Shown here: in pieces, positions 39,722 through 48,238 of the stretch
Layout of the letters: each line of letters opens with the position of its first letter
Position numbering within the stretch: position 1 is the first letter of the stretch
Source of the DNA: Microbacterium croceum
GTDB lineage: Bacteria; Actinomycetota; Actinomycetes; Actinomycetales; Microbacteriaceae
Direction of reading: 5' to 3'
Assembly: GCF_023091245.1 (NCBI RefSeq)
Contig: NZ_JAHWXN010000001.1
Location: 1,302,001 to 1,366,000, forward strand
DNA: 64,000 bases
Notes under the pieces: model-generated
Told to the model about the DNA's origin: nothing
The model's database searches: none
The model's input: only the letters and a program-made list of their open reading frames with translations
Position numbers and translations under genes: made by a program

Positions 39722-39759
39722 GAGTACAGATAATTCTGAATTCATTCAAGGCTGTACTC
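39722..39759. promoter_or_regulatory. Probable CmtR operator
   Basis: GAGTACAG (39722-39729) and CTGTACTC (39752-39759) are perfect inverted 8-bp arms around a 22-bp AT-rich centre (TAATTCTGAATTCATTCAA) that should hold the promoter. Location immediately upstream of the sensor gene supports autoregulation. Confidence 0.7.
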
Positions 39760-39765
39760 ACATCA

Positions 39766-39777
39766 TGACAGTTGTCA
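39766..39777. promoter_or_regulatory. TGACAGTTGTCA palindrome, shared site 1
   Basis: This 12-bp inverted repeat, read on the other strand as TGACAACTGTCA, recurs exactly at 41816-41827 before the NarL-type kinase gene. Here it lies about 105 bp upstream of the alpha/beta hydrolase gene. It is a candidate site for the NarL-type regulator encoded at 43042-43644. Confidence 0.55.
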
Positions 39778-39882
39778 CCGCGATCGGTGACGCGCCGGCA
39801 CTTCTCCCCGGATGCCGTCGGTGATGGGCTGAGAGGACACTCCCGGACCTGTCTTCATCGGTCCCCGACCCGAACGGAACCC

Positions 39883-40818
39883 ATGCGAAAGCTCGCGAAA
39901 TCCCTGCTCATCACCGTCGGCGTCCTCGTCGCCATCCCCGTGCTCGCCGTTGCGTCCACCGCGGTCGGCAATGCGATCGCCACCCAGGTGGAATCGTCCC
40001 AGATCACCGCCTACGGGCAGGGCGTGGAGGTCGACGGCAAGACCATGAATGTCGTGGTCTCCGGCGACGGCGAGGAGACGATCGTGCTGCTGCCCGGTCT
40101 CGGCACCGCGTCGCCGGGGCGCGACTTCGAGCCCCTGACCGACGAGCTGTCGAAGGACTATCGGGTGGTCGTCGTCGAGCCGTTCGGCACCGGGCTCAGC
40201 GACGCCACCGACAGCCCGCGCACGAGTGAGAACATCGCGGCGGAGATCCATGAAGCCCTCCAGCAGCTCGGCGTCACGAAGTACGCGCTCATGGCGCACT
40301 CGATCGGCGGTATCTACGCGCTCACCTACAGCGCCGCATACCCCGACGAGCTCACGGCCTTCATCGGCATCGACAACAGCGTGCCCGATCAGGCGGGCTC
40401 CGACGAGCCGATCCCGACCGACGCGATGGTGGTGCTGCGGAACCTCGGGATCACGCGTCTGCTCGCCGCGGTCGCTGGCGACCCGTACGACGGGCTGCCC
40501 TACGATGACGAGTCCCGACGGCAGATGGCGATGCTGAGCGCGAAGAACGCGGGGGCGCCGACCATGGTCGACGAGGTCGAGCACACTCCCGGCAACTTCG
40601 CCGCGGTCAGCGGGAAGGTCTTCCCGGCCGATCTGCCGGTGTTGAGCTTCGTGAGCGGTCAGGACACCGCGGAGTGGATCGAGATCCACGAGCAGCAGGC
40701 AGCGAGCGTCGAGCACGGAGAAGTCGTGGTCCTGGACGGGCCGCACTACCTGCACCACGAACGGGCGACGGAGATCGCTCAGGGAACAGCTGCGTTCCTC
40801 TCGGCGCTGGATCACTGA
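39883..40818 (+). CDS. Alpha/beta hydrolase, membrane-anchored or secreted
   Basis: A 311-residue alpha/beta hydrolase. An N-terminal hydrophobic segment (LLITVGVLVAIPVLAVAST) anchors or exports it. The oxyanion region is LLPGLGTASPG, the nucleophile is Ser in MAHSIGGIYA, and the His is near DGPHYLHHE. Such hydrolases act on esters or lactones; the substrate is unknown. The start at 39883 gives a typical signal sequence. A strong terminator follows. The shared TGACA palindrome upstream may put it under the NarL-type two-component system. Confidence 0.87.
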   Translation: MRKLAKSLLITVGVLVAIPVLAVASTAVGNAIATQVESSQITAYGQGVEVDGKTMNVVVSGDGEETIVLLPGLGTASPGRDFEPLTDELSKDYRVVVVEPFGTGLSDATDSPRTSENIAAEIHEALQQLGVTKYALMAHSIGGIYALTYSAAYPDELTAFIGIDNSVPDQAGSDEPIPTDAMVVLRNLGITRLLAAVAGDPYDGLPYDDESRRQMAMLSAKNAGAPTMVDEVEHTPGNFAAVSGKVFPADLPVLSFVSGQDTAEWIEIHEQQAASVEHGEVVVLDGPHYLHHERATEIAQGTAAFLSALDH

Positions 40819-40827
40819 CATCGTCAG

Positions 40828-40860
40828 AGCGGTTGCCGACTCCCGGGCTCGGCAACCGCT
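40828..40860 (+). terminator. Terminator of the alpha/beta hydrolase gene
   Basis: AGCGGTTGCCGA (40828-40839) pairs perfectly with TCGGCAACCGCT (40849-40860), a 12-bp stem with a 9-nt loop followed by TTCG, 10 bp after the stop codon. Confidence 0.85.
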
Positions 40861-40878
40861 TTCGCGTACCCGGCATCC

Positions 40879-40970
40879 GGCCGTGACGGATCACGGAACC
40901 TGTGACGATCGACGGAGGTATGTCCACGGATCGGTCCGTGGTTCGTCATCGTCTCCGTGATTCGTCGGCC
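40879..40970. repeat. 92-nt nested inverted repeat in a gene-free stretch
   Basis: The outer arms (40879-40897 and 40954-40970) pair over GGCCG...ATCACGGA with few mismatches, middle segments (GACGATCGACGGA against TCGTCATCGTC) are partly complementary, and the centre is CCACGGA-TCGG-TCCGTGG (40924-40941). The whole can fold into one long hairpin on either strand. No gene is seen. It could be a structured RNA, a cruciform or a degenerate repeat. Confidence 0.55.
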
Positions 40971-41102
40971 GGGGGTGCCGGCCCGTCCACCGGGGGATGC
41001 CGTGTCCGACCGTGATCGGTCGGCACCACTCCGCCACCACTCCGGCGCGGCGGAGGCTGACGACGGATGTCGGGCGCCGCGGCGGTCATGCCCGCCGACG
41101 CA

Positions 41103-41133
41103 GAACACCCCCGTCGATCTGACAGGGGTGTTC
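41103..41133 (-). terminator. Terminator of the small export protein gene
   Basis: GAACACCCC (41103-41111) and GGGGTGTTC (41125-41133) form a perfect 9-bp stem with a 13-nt loop, 15 bp past the stop of the leftward gene ending at 41149. Confidence 0.75.
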
Positions 41134-41148
41134 CGGTTCGTGCGCAGG

Positions 41149-41691
41149 TCAGCTCACGGCGTAGACCGCGCCGCCGATGATGACGGAGACGACCGTGGTC
41201 CAGCCGACGATCGCGACCGCCTGCCAGAGGAGGATGCGCGCCTTGCCGATTCCGGCTGCCGCGAGCATCGTCGCGGTGAAGTGCGTGGGGAGCAGGAGCG
41301 GGCCGAGCAGGCTCACTCCGGGCACGCCGTAGCGCTCGAATGCGCGCTGGAACTTCTCCGTGCGGGCGGTGCGGTGTCCGGCATCCACAGAGGGCGTCTC
41401 GTCGACCAGCGGCGCTCCGCCGCCGACGACCACGGACTCGCGGCTGCGAGAGCGGTTGACGATCGCCTGCCGGGCTCCGGAGCTGGCGAGCACGAGGATC
41501 GCGACGCAGACGAAGTTCCCGATCATCGCGGCGATGGCGGCGATCACAGGCGGGATGCCGCCGATGATCCCGATCCCCGCCGCGCCCTCGCCCTCGATGA
41601 ACGGGATGGCACCGGCGAGAGCGACGATGAGCGGCTGCACGAGATCCGGGACCTGGGCGACCAGGTTCTGGAAGGTGTCGATGAGGTTCAT
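41149..41691 (-). CDS. Small multi-drug export (COG2426)-like membrane protein
   Basis: A 180-residue protein with four or five membrane segments. The first helix pair contains ALAGAIPFIEGEGAAGIGIIGG, the family hallmark, and the later half has FERYGVPGVSLLGPLLLPTHF, resembling the DedA/COG2426 fold. The middle loop is cytoplasmic and charged (SVDAGHRTARTEKFQRA). The family is named small multi-drug export but transport is not proven. The ATG at 41691 is used. It is divergent from the NarL-type kinase gene, with the shared TGACA palindrome between them. Confidence 0.82.
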   Translation of the reverse strand: MNLIDTFQNLVAQVPDLVQPLIVALAGAIPFIEGEGAAGIGIIGGIPPVIAAIAAMIGNFVCVAILVLASSGARQAIVNRSRSRESVVVGGGAPLVDETPSVDAGHRTARTEKFQRAFERYGVPGVSLLGPLLLPTHFTATMLAAAGIGKARILLWQAVAIVGWTTVVSVIIGGAVYAVS

Positions 41692-41814
41692 GGTGATGCT
41701 CCTGGGGTCGGTGCAGCGGTCTCCTCGCTGCGATGACTCCAGTCCATCGGGATGCTGCGGCGAGCGGCAGTGCCGTGCTGTCACCTCTTTCCGGGCGGAT
41801 CTCATGCGCCGTCC

Positions 41815-41828
41815 GTGACAACTGTCAC
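41815..41828. promoter_or_regulatory. GTGACAACTGTCAC palindrome, shared site 2
   Basis: A perfect 14-bp palindrome 18 bp upstream of the kinase GTG. Its 12-bp core matches the site at 39766-39777 exactly in inverse orientation. Its position in the divergent spacer allows control of both the kinase operon and the export-protein gene. Confidence 0.6.
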
Positions 41829-41845
41829 GCCCGTATCGTGGTGGG

Positions 41846-43042
41846 GTGACCAGCCCTGACGTGCCTCTCGCCCTCGCCGCGCCGACGCCGGGGGCCCGAC
41901 AGCTGTCCCGTGGCGTCACCGCGACCTGGTGGTACACCGCGACGGCCGTGATCGCCTTCGAGCTCACGATCGTCGGTGCGTGGACGGCCATCACGATGGC
42001 GGTCGATCTGAGGGCATTCGTCGGAGTCGTGGTGGGCGGTGGCGGTCTGCTCTGGATCGCCTCCACGATTCCGCTGCTGGTCGACTATCGGCACCGGCTC
42101 GACGCAGAGCCGGGTGTGCGTTGGGCGCGGCTGGTCGTGCCGCTCCTGGTCGCCGTCGCCTACGGGATCGCAGCGGGTGCCGTCGCCGGGAGCTGGCAGC
42201 TGCTGCTGATGCCGATCGCGCAGTCCCTCGTGCTGCTGAACTGGCCGCGAGGGGTGCGCTACCGCGTCGTCCTCGCCGTGACGATCGCGCTGATCTGCCT
42301 CGCCGTGGTGGATTCCACCGTCGATGTCACCGAGGAGATCCCGTTGTTGTTCCCCGTCGCCTACACGGTGCTGCTGCCGCTCATGACGGTCAGCTCGCTG
42401 TGGTGGTGGGACGTGCTGATCACCCTCGACAGGGCGAGGGCTTCGGAGTCTCGCCTGGCCGCGACTCAGGAGCGGCTGCGTGTCGCGACCGATGTGCACG
42501 ACCTGCAGGGCCATCATCTCCAGGTGGTGGCGCTGCAGCTGGAACTCGCGGAACGATTGATGCCGCAGGATGCCGCTGCCGGCATGGAGCAGCTTCGAGC
42601 CGCGCGCGCCAGTGTCGATGACGCACGCCAGGGCACGCGCGACCTCGCGCTGCGTTTCCGTTCGGTCCCGCTCGGCGACGAGATCGCGAACGCCCGCGAT
42701 CTGCTTCGCGCTGCCGGGCTCGATGTCGAGGCGGTGATCCCCGCCGACGCCGATGAGGCCCCCGCCGCGGCGCTGGGCCCGGTGATCCGGGAGACGACCA
42801 CGAACGTGCTCCGGCACGGCGGCGGGCACCGCGCACGTCTCGTGCTCGCCCGGGAGGGCGCCTCCTGGCGCTACTCGATCTCGAACGACGCGGTCGGCGG
42901 TGCGCTCCAGGATGCGGCCGGCTCCGGGCTCGAGGGCATCCGACGACGCATCGACGAGGCGAACGGCACGCTCGAGGTCGGTCGCGATGCCGAGGAGTTC
43001 ACGGTCGCGGTGACCGTGCCCATGCACCCGGCGGCGACCTGA
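41846..43042 (+). CDS. NarL-type sensor histidine kinase (HisKA_3)
   Basis: A 398-residue kinase with six membrane helices in the N-terminal half (about 30-190), a DesK-like architecture without an extracellular domain. A short coiled coil leads to the HisKA_3 box with the phosphoacceptor His in DVHDLQGHHLQVVALQLELA. The ATPase domain has the N-box RETTTNVLRHG and a short GSGLEGI G-box. It probably senses a membrane property. GTG 41846; its stop overlaps the regulator start (TGATG). Confidence 0.9.
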   Translation: MTSPDVPLALAAPTPGARQLSRGVTATWWYTATAVIAFELTIVGAWTAITMAVDLRAFVGVVVGGGGLLWIASTIPLLVDYRHRLDAEPGVRWARLVVPLLVAVAYGIAAGAVAGSWQLLLMPIAQSLVLLNWPRGVRYRVVLAVTIALICLAVVDSTVDVTEEIPLLFPVAYTVLLPLMTVSSLWWWDVLITLDRARASESRLAATQERLRVATDVHDLQGHHLQVVALQLELAERLMPQDAAAGMEQLRAARASVDDARQGTRDLALRFRSVPLGDEIANARDLLRAAGLDVEAVIPADADEAPAAALGPVIRETTTNVLRHGGGHRARLVLAREGASWRYSISNDAVGGALQDAAGSGLEGIRRRIDEANGTLEVGRDAEEFTVAVTVPMHPAAT

Positions 43043-43644
43043 TGATCCGCGTGCTGCTCGCCGATGACGAGGCCATGATCCGCTCAGCGCTCGCCGCGTT
43101 GCTGCGACTCGAAGACGACATCGAGGTCATCGCGGAATGCGCGGACGGGGAACAGGCCGTCGCGGAAGCACTGCGACTGCGTCCCGACGTCTGCCTGCTC
43201 GACCTGGAGATGCCAGGGCTCGACGGGGTGCAGGTCTCTGAGCGCCTGAACCGCGCGATCGCCACACGCTGCATCGTCGTGACCCGCCATGCCAGGCCCG
43301 GCGTACTGCGTCGCGCGCTGGCATCCGGCGTGGCGGGATTCCTGCCCAAGTCCCGCGGTGCCGACGAGGTGGCCGCCGTCATCCGTCGGGTCGCCGCAGG
43401 CGCCCGTTACGTCGACCCCGAAGTCGCCGCCGACGCCTTGAGCGACGAACGCTCGCCGCTCACCGATCGCGAGCTCGACGTGCTGCGCGCCGGACGTCGG
43501 GGAGAGACCACCGGGCAGATCGCCCGCACACTCGCCCTGGCGCCGGGAACCGTGCGCAACCACATCTCCGCGATCCTCGGCAAGCTCGCGGTCGGCACGC
43601 GCCAGCAGGCGGTGCTGATCGCCGAGGAGCGCGGCTGGATCTGA
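43042..43644 (+). CDS. NarL/LuxR-type response regulator
   Basis: A 200-residue regulator: receiver domain with D8/D9, phosphoacceptor D54 (LLDLEMPG) and Lys in PKSRGA, then a LuxR helix-turn-helix (PLTDRELDVLRAG...TGQIARTLALAPGTVRNHISAILGKL). Partner of the overlapping kinase gene. The palindrome TGACAACTGTCA upstream of its own operon and of the alpha/beta hydrolase gene is a candidate binding site. Confidence 0.92.
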   Translation: MIRVLLADDEAMIRSALAALLRLEDDIEVIAECADGEQAVAEALRLRPDVCLLDLEMPGLDGVQVSERLNRAIATRCIVVTRHARPGVLRRALASGVAGFLPKSRGADEVAAVIRRVAAGARYVDPEVAADALSDERSPLTDRELDVLRAGRRGETTGQIARTLALAPGTVRNHISAILGKLAVGTRQQAVLIAEERGWI

Positions 43645-43690
43645 TCGTCGGGGCAGCCGCGGCGTCCGCACGCCGGGGTAGCCTCATCGC

Positions 43691-44185
43691 ATGAGTTCGT
43701 TCGGATCGCTGTCGACCCCGGTGGGCGTGGTCGGCGTCGTGAGCGACGGCTCGGCGATCACCCGAGTCACCTGGCGCTCCGAGGCCCCGGATGGCGTCGC
43801 AGCAGAACCGGATGCGCTGGTGGGCGAGGCGCTCGCCCAGTTGCGCGCGTACTTCGATGGGCGGCTGCACACCTTCGACGTGCCGATCGACCTCGGCGAC
43901 CAGACCGTCGCCACACGGGCAGTGCTGTTGGCGCTCTACGAGACGGTCGGACACGGCGAGACCGTGACCTACGGCGGTCTGGCTGCGCGCAGCGGCACGA
44001 CGGTGCCGGCGCGGGGGATCGGCTCGATCATGGGCGCGAACCCGGTGCCGCTGATCGTTCCCTGCCATCGCGTGGTCGCCGGGGATGGCCTGGGCGGCTA
44101 CTCGGGAGGCGACCCCGGCGAAGGGCTCATGACCAAGCGGTGGCTCCTGGAGCACGAGGGCGCGCTGCCGACCTCCCTGTTCTGA
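43691..44185 (+). CDS. ogt: Methylated-DNA-[protein]-cysteine S-methyltransferase
   Basis: A 164-residue repair protein. The acceptor cysteine is in the invariant PCHRVV motif, followed by GLGGYSGG. The DNA-binding helix region is GETVTYGGLAARSG. It removes methyl groups from O6-alkylguanine by suicide transfer to its own cysteine. It stands alone between the two-component pair and thrC, with an ATG at 43691. Confidence 0.93.
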   Translation: MSSFGSLSTPVGVVGVVSDGSAITRVTWRSEAPDGVAAEPDALVGEALAQLRAYFDGRLHTFDVPIDLGDQTVATRAVLLALYETVGHGETVTYGGLAARSGTTVPARGIGSIMGANPVPLIVPCHRVVAGDGLGGYSGGDPGEGLMTKRWLLEHEGALPTSLF

Positions 44186-44288
44186 GCGCGGCGGCGCTGA
44201 GCATGGCGTGAGCATCCGTCATCCCGTCATCGGGCGCCGGCGCGGCCTGAGAGAATGGACACGCCGAGTCCCGAGCCGAGGAGCCAAC

Positions 44289-45692
44289 GTGCAGTTCATC
44301 TCCACCCGCGGCGGCATGCAGCCGCAGCCGTTCAGCGAGACGCTCTTGGAGGGCCTCGCGCCCGATGGGGGGCTCGCCGTTCCCGAGGCGATGCCGACCG
44401 TGAGCCCCGAGACGCTCGAGCGGTGGCGGGCGCTGACCTACCCGCAGCTCGCGACCGAGGTGCTCGGACTCTTCGCCACCGACATCCCGCGCGAAGACCT
44501 CGCGCGCATGACGGATGCGGCCTACGCCTCCTTCCCCGAGAGCGTCGTCCCGCTGCGCTCGATCGGCGACGGTCTCACGCTCGTCGGACTGTCCGAGGGG
44601 CCGACCCTGGCGTTCAAGGACATGGCGATGCAGTTCCTCGGCCAGGTGATCGAGTACGCGTTGGAGCGCAAGGGATCGGTGCTCAACATCCTCGGTGCGA
44701 CCTCGGGTGACACCGGCTCAGCAGCAGAGCACGCGCTGCGCGGCAAGGAGCGCATCTCGGTCTTCATGCTCTCGCCGCAGGGCCGGATGAGCGCGTTCCA
44801 GCGCGCCCAGATGTTCTCGCTCGACGATGCGAACGTGCACAACATCGCGGTCGAGGGCGTCTTCGACGACTGCCAGAACCTGGTCAAGCACCTCGCCGGC
44901 GACCTGGAGTTCAAGCGCTCGCAGAACCTGGGTGCGGTGAACTCGATCAACCTCGCCCGCATCACGGCGCAGACCGTCTACTACTTCTGGGCCTGGCTGC
45001 GGGCGACGGATGCGCACGGCGCGACCGAGGTGTCGTTCACGGTTCCGTCCGGAAACTTCGGCAACATCCTCTCCGGCTTCTTCGCGAAGCAGATGGGTCT
45101 GCCGATCCGCCGTCTCGTGCTCGCTGCGAACGAGAACAACGTGCTCGACGAGTTCTTCCGCACAGGGATCTACCGCCCGCGCAGCGCCGCGCAGACATTG
45201 GCGACCTCCAGCCCCTCGATGGACATCTCGAAGGCCTCGAACCTGGAGCGCTTCATCTTCGAGCTCGTCGATCGCGACCCGGAGCGTGTCGTCGGCGCCT
45301 GGCGCGAGCTCGATCACCAGGGATTCTTCGACTTCAGCGACCAGCAGCCCCGCTTCGCCGACGAGTTCGGCATCGTCAGCGGCACCAGCACGCACGCGGA
45401 CCGCCTCGCGACCATCCGCTCGGTGCACGAGTCCTCGGGCGAGATCATCGATCCGCACACGGCCGATGGCGTGAAGGTCGCGCGCGAGCACGTCGAAGAC
45501 GGCGTGCCGATGCTCGTGCTCGAGACGGCCAAGCCCGAGAAGTTCGCCGAGACCATCCTCGAGGCGATCGGCGTCGAGCTCGACTACTCGCCGGAGCTCC
45601 GGCAGATGCTCGACGCTCCGCAGCACGTGACGGAGATGGCCGACGACGAGCTCGCGCTGCGGGCGTTCATCGCGGCCCACGCTCTGCGCTGA
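44289..45692 (+). CDS. thrC: Threonine synthase
   Basis: A 467-residue PLP enzyme converting O-phosphohomoserine to threonine. The start VQFISTRGG (GTG 44289, preceded by CGAGGAG) is the standard N-terminus of this long, bacterial/yeast-type ThrC. The PLP lysine is in LAFKDMAMQFLG, and phosphate-binding residues are in GATSGDTGSAAEHA. It lacks neighbouring thrB or hom, so threonine biosynthesis genes are not clustered here. A perfect 16-bp terminator follows. The open frame upstream of 44289 is not conserved-looking. Confidence 0.95.
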   Translation: MQFISTRGGMQPQPFSETLLEGLAPDGGLAVPEAMPTVSPETLERWRALTYPQLATEVLGLFATDIPREDLARMTDAAYASFPESVVPLRSIGDGLTLVGLSEGPTLAFKDMAMQFLGQVIEYALERKGSVLNILGATSGDTGSAAEHALRGKERISVFMLSPQGRMSAFQRAQMFSLDDANVHNIAVEGVFDDCQNLVKHLAGDLEFKRSQNLGAVNSINLARITAQTVYYFWAWLRATDAHGATEVSFTVPSGNFGNILSGFFAKQMGLPIRRLVLAANENNVLDEFFRTGIYRPRSAAQTLATSSPSMDISKASNLERFIFELVDRDPERVVGAWRELDHQGFFDFSDQQPRFADEFGIVSGTSTHADRLATIRSVHESSGEIIDPHTADGVKVAREHVEDGVPMLVLETAKPEKFAETILEAIGVELDYSPELRQMLDAPQHVTEMADDELALRAFIAAHALR

Positions 45693-45716
45693 GCAGAACA
45701 CATCTCACGAGCGACC

Positions 45717-45752
45717 AGACCCCGTTCCGCTGACGCCAGCGGAACGGGGTCT
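45717..45752. terminator. Strong bidirectional terminator after thrC
   Basis: Two 16-nt arms (45717-45732 and 45737-45752) are perfectly complementary with a 4-nt ACGC loop. The terminator sits between the convergent thrC and VOC genes. Confidence 0.9.
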
Positions 45753-45773
45753 CGTCCGTTCTGAGTCCGCGCG

Positions 45774-46184
45774 TCATTCGGGGTCGCCGTGCAGCATCCA
45801 CGGGATGCCGAAGCGGTCGACCAGCATGCCGAAGGTGCCACCCCACGGCGGCACGTCGAGCGGCATCGTGACGGTGCCGCCGTCGGCGAGCCCGTCCCAG
45901 ACCTCCTGGGTGCGGGCCCGTGTGTTGCCGCTCAGCGACACCGAGAAACCCTGAGGGATCTCGTACGGCATGCCGTCGGGCGTGTCCGAGCCCATCAGCA
46001 CCAGGCCGTCGGCGGTGGTGAGCTGGGCGTGCATCACCAGGTCCTTCTGGCTCGGATCCTGGATCATGTCGGGGAAGTCGCCGAAGACGGTGATCTCCAG
46101 TGCACCGCCAAGCACACTCTGATAGAACTCCATCGCCTGACGGGCTTCGGTGCGGAAGGAGAGATACGGGTTGAGGTTGGCCAT
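45774..46184 (-). CDS. PhnB-like VOC-family protein
   Basis: A 136-residue glyoxalase/bleomycin-resistance-fold protein of the PhnB subgroup, with the typical start NPYLSFRTEARQAMEFYQSVLGG and later VMHAQLTTADGLVLMGSD and ending GIPWMLHG. No catalytic role is proven for this subgroup. ATG 46184. It may be cotranscribed with the thioredoxin-fold gene upstream (about 100-bp gap). Confidence 0.88.
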   Translation of the reverse strand: MANLNPYLSFRTEARQAMEFYQSVLGGALEITVFGDFPDMIQDPSQKDLVMHAQLTTADGLVLMGSDTPDGMPYEIPQGFSVSLSGNTRARTQEVWDGLADGGTVTMPLDVPPWGGTFGMLVDRFGIPWMLHGDPE

Positions 46185-46282
46185 GAGAACTCCCGGGATG
46201 AGTGGCGGGCCGTGCTCGACCCGATTCCTGCTCAGTCTCCGACGACGACCACGTCCCCACAAGACCGATCGCGCGAAGTCCC

Positions 46283-46555
46283 CTAGGTCGAACGGGGGAG
46301 CGCTCTGACTGCGGCGGTGAGCACCTGCGGGACCGTCGGTACACCCTCGGCGCGGAACACCTGCGCTCCGCTGTCGTCGCGGATGATCACGGTCGGGGTG
46401 AAGCGGATGTCGAGCGCCTCGGCGGCGTCGGGGTCGCGCGCCACGTCGATCTCGGTGACGGTCGCATCCGGCAGGAAGCGGACGGCGTCGGCCAGTACCG
46501 CCCGGGTGCGAGAGCACGCCCCGCAGAACGCGGAGGTGACCAGCGTCAGTTCCAT
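46283..46555 (-). CDS. Small thioredoxin/glutaredoxin-fold protein
   Basis: A 90-residue single-domain thiol-disulfide protein. The active site is CGAC (C11-C14, in TSAFCGACSRT), and the cis-Pro loop is in FTPTVIIRDD. Its size and CGxC pair resemble mycoredoxin- or thioredoxin-like proteins. It is soluble with no signal peptide. Partner unknown. The ATG at 46555 gives the expected first beta strand. Confidence 0.85.
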   Translation of the reverse strand: MELTLVTSAFCGACSRTRAVLADAVRFLPDATVTEIDVARDPDAAEALDIRFTPTVIIRDDSGAQVFRAEGVPTVPQVLTAAVRALPRST

Positions 46556-46622
46556 CGATGCCCCTTCCCTCGGTTGCCTGCTCAGTGATGCAACCGGGCG
46601 AGAACGCCGGGTGTTCCCGGCG

Positions 46623-47021
46623 TCAGAACGCGGTGCGCTTGACGAGGCCGCGGTTCGTGCGGATGTGCTCGTAGTCCCATTGGATGTCGCGCGCGGCGGC
46701 GAGCCAGGCGGCGAGAGTGTCGGTGTCGATCTCGGAGACGTCGTCGTAGCGCACCTCGGCGGCCTGGAACGTGCCGGACGCCGTGAGGCCGGGGAGAGCG
46801 AACGACTGACCGCTCCAGAACATGAGCCGCACCGCATCCTTCAGCCGGTGGTAGCCCACGATCGGATTGCCATCGAGGAACCAGACCGGATGCGCATGCC
46901 AGACCTTGCTCTCCGCCTCGGGGAGGCCCCGCTCGATCTCGGTCGCGAGCACGGCGCAGATCTCCTGATCCGACGGGGAGAGCCGGCGGTGGTACTCGTC
47001 GATCTCGGCGGGGCGTGTCAT
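46623..47021 (-). CDS. DUF1801-family protein
   Basis: A 132-residue protein with the DUF1801 (YdhG/iron-chaperone-like) blocks ESKVWHAHPVWFLDGNPIVGYH and LMFWSGQSF. The fold resembles frataxin-like or YdhG proteins, and the function is unknown. ATG 47021 is used. It lies between the FUSC-family gene and the thioredoxin-fold gene on the same strand. Confidence 0.82.
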   Translation of the reverse strand: MTRPAEIDEYHRRLSPSDQEICAVLATEIERGLPEAESKVWHAHPVWFLDGNPIVGYHRLKDAVRLMFWSGQSFALPGLTASGTFQAAEVRYDDVSEIDTDTLAAWLAAARDIQWDYEHIRTNRGLVKRTAF

Positions 47022-47059
47022 GAACCGAGTATGTCGCTGCGCCGAGCGAAACGCGAGGG

Positions 47060-48070
47060 TCAGTCGCGCGGGGGGATCGCGCGCGGATGCAGCAGTCCGG
47101 ACGCCGCTCCGAGCGCCGCCCCGACGACGGTGTCGACGATGCGCTCGAGCGCCACGTCGACCGATCCGATGCTGCCGGTCGCCGCTCCCGTCAGCAGCAG
47201 CACCAACGGAGTGATGAACACGAGCGCGAGCGCGTAGTGGCGCACGACGACGAGTTCGATGGCGAACTGCAGTGCGCCCAACAGCAGCGCCAGCCACAGC
47301 CCGTACGGATGCAGGAGCGAGAGCAGCACGTACACGCCGGCGCCGACGATCGTGCCGAGCATGCGATGCAGTCCGCGTTGGAACGCCGCCCGCCGCGCGG
47401 CAGCGACACCGATCACCGCGACCGCCGAGCCGACGATCCAGTAGGTGCGCTCGGGGTCGATGATCAGCCCGAGCAGCACGCCGAGCACGGCGACGATGGC
47501 GACGCGCACCAGCAGCAGGCGGGAGTCTGCGCTCAACGCCGGACCAGGCAGGAGCTCGCGCACGGGCTTCGCGGTGATGGCGCGCACGCGGGGGAGTAGT
47601 AGCGGGGTCATCGCCACGATGTAGGAGAACACGCACCCCGCGGTCAGTGCGGCGACGTACACGACCGGCGAGATCGACCCGGCGGCGACCACATGAGCGG
47701 ACAGCCCGAACACGAGCACGAAGAACAGGGGCCCCGGTGGTCCGAGACGGAAGCCGAAGGCGAGCGCCGCACTGGCGATCGCGACGAGCACGACGCCGAT
47801 GCTGACGAGCCAGTCGTCGCCCGACGCCAATACCCCGAGTGCGGCGCACACGACGAGCCCGAGGGCGACGAACGGAAGGACGCGTGCTCTGTCGACCACG
47901 GCCGCCGAGCCGGCGAACAACACCGTGAACGCACCGGAGGCGGCGATGTAGCCGAGGGAGGCGTTGCCGAGGAGCGTCATCACTGCGATCGGCGCCGCGA
48001 TGCCGAGCGCCGCCTGGGTCGCCAGCGGCCAGCGGGGGCCGCGGGACGGCGCGAAGGCGAACAGGCTCAC
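47060..48070 (-). CDS. FUSC-family membrane protein
   Basis: A 336-residue protein with about ten membrane helices arranged as two sets of five, as in fusaric-acid-resistance (FUSC/ArAE) proteins. The second set contains WIVGSAVAVIGVAAARRAAFQRGLHRMLGT, the typical FUSC_2 block. It could export aromatic acids. No membrane-fusion partner is adjacent, and the C-terminal cytoplasmic part is short (HPRAIPPRD). Confidence 0.83.
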   Translation of the reverse strand: MSLFAFAPSRGPRWPLATQAALGIAAPIAVMTLLGNASLGYIAASGAFTVLFAGSAAVVDRARVLPFVALGLVVCAALGVLASGDDWLVSIGVVLVAIASAALAFGFRLGPPGPLFFVLVFGLSAHVVAAGSISPVVYVAALTAGCVFSYIVAMTPLLLPRVRAITAKPVRELLPGPALSADSRLLLVRVAIVAVLGVLLGLIIDPERTYWIVGSAVAVIGVAAARRAAFQRGLHRMLGTIVGAGVYVLLSLLHPYGLWLALLLGALQFAIELVVVRHYALALVFITPLVLLLTGAATGSIGSVDVALERIVDTVVGAALGAASGLLHPRAIPPRD

Positions 48071-48238
48071 GCTTCCATTGTGCGCCGCCGCAGACCTCGC
48101 GGCGCGCGAGCCTCCATCCTGCCGAGGGGGCAGCGCCGTGCAGCGCTTCCGGAGCCAGACACGTGAACAACGGGCTGCGCTGTCGAGCGGTGCAGGATGA
48201 CAGGGGCATGCGCGCCGCTCGTCGCTACGATGGCGAAC

